The position numbers were made by a program, and so were the translations under genes. Source: Euryodendron excelsum (lineage: Eukaryota; Streptophyta; Magnoliopsida; Ericales; Pentaphylacaceae). Taken from it: 64,000 bases of DNA. Shown here one piece after another: positions 57,076-64,000 of this stretch. Every line of letters begins with the position of its first letter. Position 1 is the first letter of the stretch. A model generated the notes under the pieces. The model was not told the DNA's origin, searched no databases, and was given only the letters and a program-made list of their open reading frames with translations. The stretch spans positions 8,943,001 through 9,007,000 of the forward strand of contig CM065396.1 of NCBI GenBank assembly GCA_033060915.1, written 5' to 3'.

Positions 57076-58414
57076 CAGTGATGCTCTTTGTCGGGTGACA
57101 ATAGGATCCGTAGGTGGATGTTGCCCCTTCTTGGGAGTAATGTTAACTTAGTGCAGGGTGATCTCGTAAAGGAAAAAACAAAAAGACAGAAACACAAATT
57201 GCAAGTTAGTTTCTGGTTTTTTGAGAGCTTTATGCAATGCATGTCCTAGGGTGCCCCTCTTTTGGAGGGGAAGCTAACCATGGTGAATTGGCTCACTTTT
57301 GGAGATAGAGGATTTGCCTCTGTATGTAGATACCTTATTGTTTAGCGGGAACCTTTATCCATTCACATATTCATCCATCCATTTGCTCAAGGAAAATAAA
57401 GAAATACATTTAACTTTGGGTTTTAGATACAAAAGAATTTAAATACATTTTAATAGGGGGAAGGGAACATTTTTCTTGGGATTTCTGCCTATCTAGTTTT
57501 ACATAAGAAGTCCTAAACTACTCTTGAGTCTTCAGATTCGCCTTCGTTGGATTTGATGTCGAGGAGGTCGCTGAGAGACCTTGTTGACTAATTGCCCCTT
57601 GTCTTCTTGGCAACCCTATCTACATGAGCATAGAGGGATTGGGGCCCCTCTTATGGAATGAATTGAGGTGCATGCCATGAGTCCTTAAGGTTACATGGGA
57701 GCCCTTAGGGTTTGGATAGGTTTAATGCACGGGAGAGTGAACTAGGTGTCACTCTCTTTGGGTTGATCATATGCATGAGAATGCACTAACTTGAGTTACT
57801 TGGAACTCTCTTCTTTACATGGAATACGGGATGCATGAAAATGGATGCATAAAGTATAAGGAGAGCGAATATAGTTGAAGTAGACGTGCATGCATCCTAA
57901 AAAGGCTCGATCTCCGGATCTTCAAACCTAGGCACACTCCCCGAGGTGGTGCCATGATCGGTTGGTGATCCGAGCGGGGGAACCATCAAGAGGCCGTAGG
58001 CGAAGAAACTGACATAGCATCTTGCCCACAGCTAATATACTGTTCCCCTTTTCTAACTAGAAGGGTCATATCAGGGTAAAATGCAAGTATACAGAATGCA
58101 AGTGCACGTGCAGTGTGTGTGTGATTTTTGAAAGCGGAAGAAAGAGCCCAACAACTCCCATTCATCTAGCTCATGACATTCATGCATAGCAGTTAATAAG
58201 ATTTAAACAAAAAGCGTACCTACAAAACAAAGATGCAACAGTTAGTATGTGGATGACAAACTAAATACATGATAATATGAATGAATGCATGTTTTTTGAA
58301 AATAATTTTGAAAATTTGGTTTTGAAAATTTAAAGTGAATAGGATTGAACAAGTTAATTGAAGACTCTACATGGGTGAAGGGTAAAGAGACATGACTACG
58401 GCCTAACCCTCTAA
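57076..58414 (-). other. 5' leader of the Ogre-like element
   Basis: About 1.3 kb between PBS and gag on the minus strand. There is no long ORF, although full Ogre elements often have an extra ORF here. A short GT run occurs near 58117. Confidence 0.55.
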
Positions 58415-58418
58415 GTGT

Positions 58419-58436
58419 CCCCAGTGGAGTCGCTGG
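58419..58436 (-). other. Primer-binding site (tRNA-Arg type) of Ogre-like element
   Basis: The minus strand reads CCAGCGACTCCACTGGGG immediately after the LTR end. It resembles TGGCGACTCTGCTGGG, the tRNA-Arg complement used by Ogre elements, with a few changes. Confidence 0.75.
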
Positions 58437-58437
58437 C

Positions 58438-61400
58438 TGTCGCGCCCAGATTTTTCGCACTCGAGGAATACACACCCAAGCGGAAAAAATACTGTATTCT
58501 CTCGTTAGAACTCACTCTCCAAGAAGAATGAATGCGACTAGGTTTGAATTGAAAATATATTTGAATAAAGGGCTTTTGGAAAACATTTGGAGTCACCACC
58601 TAACTTAATTAAGATGAGTTAGGTCACCTAAAAACTGAGCACAATCCGAGGACTACACTTAGAGTTTTTGAAAACAATTTTGAAAATACTTCCTCAAGAG
58701 AGGGTTTTTAGCAAAACAAGTTGTTTGGCAACCTTTAGAAAATAATTAAGCCCTTTTTGAAAATAAACTGTATTTTGGTCTTTCGAAAACATTGATCTAC
58801 GTTCGGAGGTTGATTACGTGTAAGGAAGACGCACTAAGCCATCACCCTACCCTGCCCTTGCGATACGTACATGTCTATTTATCCTAGATTCACCTATGAG
58901 AGTCTTTAACTAACAAATGTTCAATCATATTCACTTTAGAAAAGAATTTTTGAAAAGACATGATGCATGATATGTATGTGCAAGAAAAGAGATTTGATTT
59001 GGAAATAGATTGGAAAATAGACTTGAAAATAACTTGATTTCATTTGAAAAGATAGATTTGAAATTGAAAAGTTTTAGAAAGTGAAAATAGAGATTTGAAA
59101 ATAGATTTTTGGAATTCAAAACTTGAAATAGATTATGGAATTGGAAATTTGAAAAAGGTTATGGAATTGGAAATCGGAAAAAAGTTGTGACCGCACCCAT
59201 GAGGGTTGCCTACGTATCCTTTAGAAGGAATCAGGTCAGTCGTTGTTCGAACAAAGAGTCCGATAGAAAATAAAAGGTTTGATTGGAAAAAGAAATTGAA
59301 TTGGAATTTGGATTTGATTTGAATTTAGAATAGAAGATTGGAATTTGAAATGGAAGAATAAAGACCCTAGACCTAGGAAGATAGGATTTAGAAAGGACTC
59401 GAGATTAAGAAAGACTTGACTCAAATGTTGGACTTTGGAAGATTAGGAAAGATAAGATTTAGGAAAGGTTCGAATTAAGAAAGGTTCAAAGTAAGAAAGT
59501 TTCATTTTAGGAAATGTTTCATTTTAAGAAAGTTTCAACTTAGGAAATATTTTGAATTAGGGAACTTTCCATTTAGGAAATATTATGAATTAGAAAAGTT
59601 TCTGTTTTAAGAAAGTTTTGAAATTGGAAAGTTTTGAATTTGGAATATTTTGAAATTTGGAAGTTTTGAAAATAAGAAAGTTTTGAGTTTAGAAAGTTTT
59701 AGATTTCGAAAGATTTGAAGTTTTGAATTTGGAAAGTTGAAATTCGGAAAGGGACGAAATTAGGAAAGGGTTGAATTAGGAAAGATTTGGAAGCTTAATG
59801 TTTAAGGAAAGATTTGAAATTTTTGGAAAACCTATGGTTTAGGAAGGTATGGGATTAGGAAAGAGTGAATTAGGAAAAGTTTAGACTAGGAATGGTTGAG
59901 ATTCCTATTTCCTAAAACAAGGGATTGGATTTTGTTTCTAAAAACGGAGGATAGGATCTAGTTTCCTAAATGGGAGATTGGATTTGGCTTCCTAAAGGGG
60001 AAGATTGGATTTGACGTGGATTTGGAAAGGGAAGTTTTAGAAACCCTAGATTTGAAAGACTATAGTTTTGACGTAGAAAATAGGTTTTGGAAATATATAT
60101 AGTTTTAACGTAAAAAGGGAGATTTTGGAAACCTAGGTTTTAAGGCAAGATTGAAAATCATGTTTTTAGAGTTTCCTAATTGTTGGTTCTAGGGTTTGAC
60201 TTGGGCACCAAGAAAAGGGATTTTTGGAAAGTGAATTTTAGGAAGGAAGACTTTTGGAAGGAGATCTAGAGAAGGAGATTTTGGAAAGTGAATTCTAGGG
60301 AGTAGTTTTTAGGAAGGAAATTCTAGAGAGGAGTTTTAAAAAGAACATTTTGGAAGAGGTTTTTAGAAAAGAGTTTTTAGGAAAGAGATTTAAGGAGCAT
60401 TTTTAGAAAATAAATTTTGAGGAGAGTGTTTTCCAAAGGAGTTTAAAAAGGAGTTTTGGAAAATAGATTTTTGGATGAAGTTTTTAGAAAACAATTTTGG
60501 AAAGAAGAGTTTTTGGAAAGAGTTTTGAAAAAAGAGGTTTCTAGAAGGAAGGACTTTTGAAAAGAGAGTTTTTGGAAAGTATAAAAATGTCTCGCTGTCC
60601 TAAAGCGATTCTAACCATAAGAAAACTAGAACCACTTTAAGATAGTGATTTCGAAAACAATGATTTTGAAAATATGGACCATATTGGTCACTTTAAATGT
60701 AATACTTTTCTAAAACAACCCTAGCCATGGAAAGACTAGAATCACCTTAGGATTGTGATTCTGAAAACAAGTTTTGGAAAATAAGATTTTGATGCAATTT
60801 TGAAAACAAGTTTAATGCAAGTTTTGAAAATGAGTTCGAAAACGATTTTTGGAAGAATGTAAGATCATGATATGCACAATGTAAATTGGGGTCGTGAACA
60901 TACAAGATTAAGGCTTCATCATATAATCAAGGGGGCCGAACCCACGTGGTTTCCGGTTAGACTAAAAGAAAGACCCCGACACGGTGGCCTTCCAATAACC
61001 TAATCCTACAAATGGACCGGGAAATTCCTTGTTTCAAGCCTGCAAGAAATGGGAGGAAAAAGATGGAGGATTAAAATAGAAGAAAACCCAAGTGGGTTCA
61101 GAGCGAGAAGAGAGAGGGGAATATGCGTAAACGTAAATAAGAAGCCTACCTTGTGTTTTCTTTATTTTGCTTAGCTTTGCGCGCTTTGCTTCGCTTGTCT
61201 TTCTTCGGTCTTTCCTTCAATCTTCAAAAGTTTGTCTTCGATCTTCAAAGCTTTGTAGTTGTAGCAATCCAAGTCTTCAATGGAGGCTTAGAGGCTAGTG
61301 TATGAGTATATGAGAGTGTATGAGTGTATAAGAGACTAGGGTTTGGAAAACCTAAAGGAGACTAGGGTTTTGGGAAGCTACGAGCTCTATATATCGAAAA

Positions 61401-61751
61401 GTAAGGGTTTTAAACTGAGTTTACAGACCTTTTTCACGCCGGAGGAGGCTCTGTATTTATAGACAAAGAATGACCTGGTGCCTAATGTAGTGGCGCCAGC
61501 CCAAAAATGCTTCTGGCGCCAAGCCAAATATTGGTTTGGTGCCACTACTAGTGGGGGCAGCCACTTCGGAAAGTTTTAAGGTTGGCAAGCAACGTATCTT
61601 GGGAAGATTTGGGTGCCTATATGAGTGACTACTATGCAATTTTTTGCCTAACTTTATTAGGAGTGACTCTGAAAGGTCTGGGAAGGTTTCAAGGGACCGG
61701 GAATGGCCCGGAAGGTCAGAAAAGGATAGGAACACTTAAAACAGTGTCCCG
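58438..61751 (-). repeat. 5' LTR of the Ogre-like element, cut by nested LTR
   Basis: It starts TGTCGCGCCC and is closely similar to 34899-38155, including a TATA box at 61454-61461. At 61752 another LTR interrupts it; the rest lies beyond the window. Confidence 0.85.
61454..61461 (-). promoter_or_regulatory. LTR TATA box
   Basis: TATAAATA on the minus strand, with inverted GGCGCC motifs upstream (61483-61560). Confidence 0.55.
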
Positions 61752-64000
61752 TGTCGCACCCAGATTTTTTGCACTCGAGGAATACCCACACAAGCGGGAA
61801 AAACACTGTGCTCTCTCGTTAGAACTCACCCTCCTAGAAGAATGAGTGCAACTAGGTTTGAATTGAAAATTGATTTGAATAAAGTGCTATTTAGAAAAGA
61901 TTTGGAGTCGCCACCTAACTTGATTAAGGTGAGTTAGGTCACCTAAAAACTAAGCATAATCCGAAAACTACACTTAGGGTTTTTGAAAAACGATTTTTTA
62001 AAATACTACCTCAAGAGAGGGTTTTTAAGAAAAACAGGTTGTTTGGCAACCTTTGGAAAATATTTAGCCCTTCTTGAACATAACTCCTTTTGGTCTTTTG
62101 AAAACAGTGATCCTAGGTTCGGAGGTTGGTTATATGTAGGGAAGACACACTAAGCCATCACCCTACCTCACCCTTTCGGTACCTACATGTCAATCTACCC
62201 TAGATTCACCTATGAGAGTCTTCAACTAACTAATTCTCAATCCTATCCACTTTGAAAAATAATGTTTAAGAAAAACATGATGCATGATATGCAAGTGCAA
62301 GAAAAGAGACTTGATTTGGAAATAGATTTGAAAAGAATTTGATTTGATTTGAAAAGAAAGAGATAGAAGTTTGAATTTGGAAAGAAGATTTTGGGAATTG
62401 ACAACTGAAGATTGGAAATAGAAATAGATCATGGAATTGGAAACTTGAAGAAAATTGTAGGATTGGAGATTGGAAAGAAGTTGTAGAAATAGAAGTTTGA
62501 AAAATATTGTGGAATTTGAGATTTCAAAAATATTGTGGTGACCGCACCCATGAGGGTTGCCTACGTATCCTTTTGGAGGAATCAGGTCAGTCGTAGTTCG
62601 GACAAGAGTCCGATTGAAAATAGAAGGTTAGATTGGAGGAAAGAGATTTGATTTGAACTTATAATAGGAGATTGGAAATTGGAATTTAGAATTTTGGAAT
62701 TGAAGAGATAGAACTTGGAAGAAAGATTTAGACTTATTTTGGAAAGATGGAGGTTTAAGAAACCTAGACTTAGGAAAGAGACTTAGGAAAGATTTGACTC
62801 GAGTTGGAAGGTTTAGGAGATTAGGAAAGATTGGATTCAGGAAATGTTTGAATTAGGAAATGTTCAAATTAGGAAAGTGTTATCTTAGGAAAGTTTCGAT
62901 TTGGAAAGTTCCACTTTAGGAAAGTTTTCGAAATAGGAAAGTATTGGAATTAGGAAAGTTTTAACTTAGAAAAGTTTTGACTTTAGAAAAGTTTTAACTT
63001 ATGAAAGTTTTGAATTAAGAAAGTTTCATTTTTAGAAAGGTTTTGAAAGAGGAAAGATTTTGAAAATAAGCAAGTTTTGAAAATAAGAAAGTTTTAAGTT
63101 TAGAAAGTTTTAGATTTGGAAAGATTTGAAGTTTTAAAAAAAGTTTAGAATTTAGAAAGTTTTAGATTTAGAAAGTCTTAACGTAAGAAAGTTTTGAACT
63201 TGGAAAGATTTGAATTTAGAAAGATTTGGAATTTAGAAAGTTTAGGATTTAGAAAGTTTTAGAGTCTTAAAAAATCTTGAGATTAGGAAAGGTTTGAATT
63301 TAGAAAAGATTTAAAAACTTAGGTTGGAAAAGTTACAATTTGAAAAGGGGTAGAATTAGGAAATGGTTGAATTAGGAAAGATTTGGAAGTTAAGTTTTAG
63401 GAAATATTTGAAAGTTTTAGGAAACTTATGGTTTAGGAAGGTAGGAAATTAGGAGAGAGTAAAATTTGGAAAGATTTAGATCTTGAGTTTTAAAATTTAG
63501 GAAAGATTGTTATGTTAAAGTTTTGAAAACTTAAGATTTAGGAAAGTGGAAGATTATGAAGAATTTGAATTAGGAAAGATTTGGACTTGGAATGATTGAG
63601 ATTCCTATTTCCTAAAACAAGGGATTAGATTTTGTTTCTAAAAGAGAATGTTTGATTTTGTTTCAAAAAACGGATGATTGGATCTAGTTTCCAAAACAGG
63701 AAGATTGGATTTGGTTTCTTAAAGGGAAGATTAGATTTGGCAAGGATTTGGAAAGGGAAGTTTTAGAAACCCTAGATTTGGAAAACTATAGTTTTGACGT
63801 AAAAAATAGGTTTTGGAAATATGTATAGTTTTGATGTAGAAAACAAGAGGTTTTGGAAACCTAGGTTTGGGGCAAAGTCGAAAACCATGTTTTTGGAAAG
63901 AAAATTAGGGTTTCCTAATTGTGTGTTCTAGGGCTTGACTTGGGCTCTAAGGAAAGAGTTTTTGGAAAGTGTGTTTTTGGAAACAAGTTTTTGGAAGGAA
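61752..64000 (-). mobile_element. Nested Ogre/Tat-type LTR, minus strand, runs past window
   Basis: It starts TGTCGCACCCAG within the right LTR of the Ogre-like element. TCCCG precedes it and would be the target duplication. It repeats the family blocks, including the CGGTACC-type segment and the degenerate GGAAAG tract (62600-64000). The window ends inside it. Confidence 0.85.

Larger units (their letters stand above)
34899..64000 (-). mobile_element. Ogre-like gag-only retrotransposon with antisense PMD-type gene, extends past window
   Basis: The left LTR is 34899-39419, the internal region 39420-58437, and the right LTR starts at 58438. The two LTRs share variants not seen in the other copies, such as CATTTGGAG after GGCTTTTGG, and a GCGATAC block where the others have CGGTACC. 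This supports their being a pair. A tRNA-Arg-type PBS lies at 58419-58436, with a gag gene at 55534-57075 on the minus strand. I find no RT, RNase H or integrase anywhere in the internal DNA, which is about 8.3 kb without the nested LTRs. An antisense PMD-type gene occupies part of it. The left flank is GGGAA; the right flank is outside the window, so the target duplication cannot be tested. Confidence 0.75.

Overview
The window is a stretch of gene-poor, repeat-packed intergenic DNA from a flowering plant. I would guess a eudicot with a large genome, but nothing here fixes the species. Almost every base belongs to LTR retrotransposons nested in one another. I see no ordinary host gene, tRNA, rRNA or CRISPR array. 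Most coding regions are decayed by stop codons and frameshifts.

Layout: (1) 1-6263: a minus-strand piece of a very long (about 5 kb) Ogre/Tat-type LTR ends at 3010 and abuts a plus-strand piece of the same family (3011-6263). (2) 6264-8434: unclassified AT-rich DNA. (3) 8435-30554: a Ty1/copia element of Sirevirus type on the minus strand, with two LTRs, PBS, PPT and a CTAGG target-site duplication. It encodes gag-pol plus an extra envelope-position ORF. (4) 16498-26986: a Ty3/gypsy Tat-lineage (Retand/Grande-like) element, also minus, inserted in the copia protease region with CTACC duplications. It has short LTRs, gag, protease, RT, two RNase H regions and integrase, a 61-bp tandem array, and a spliced-looking gene on the opposite strand. 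(5) 30560-31402: unclassified DNA that was contiguous with region 2 before the copia insertion. (6) 31403-34898: part of a diverged LTR, interrupted by the next element. (7) 34899 to beyond 64000: a large Ogre-like element, minus strand. Its left LTR is 34899-39419, its internal region 39420-58437 and its right LTR starts at 58438. The internal region has a gag gene and PBS but no recognisable pol, and carries an antisense gene resembling a plant mobile domain (PMD) protein. (8) That antisense gene is split by a plus-strand solo LTR (41843-52580, duplication ACAGG), itself split by a second solo LTR (42620-48163, duplication GACAT). (9) 61752 to the window end: another minus-strand LTR nested in the right LTR of element 7.

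Three points stand out. The copia extra ORF has its own TATA-like box and an upstream cluster of GAGTCGACTC palindromes, the same arrangement as in that element's LTR promoter. Two different Tat-lineage elements each carry an intron-containing antisense gene of a different family. The Ogre-like element looks like a gag-only, non-autonomous retrotransposon that carries a PMD-type gene. Retroelement domains were recognised by eye from conserved motifs, not by database search.
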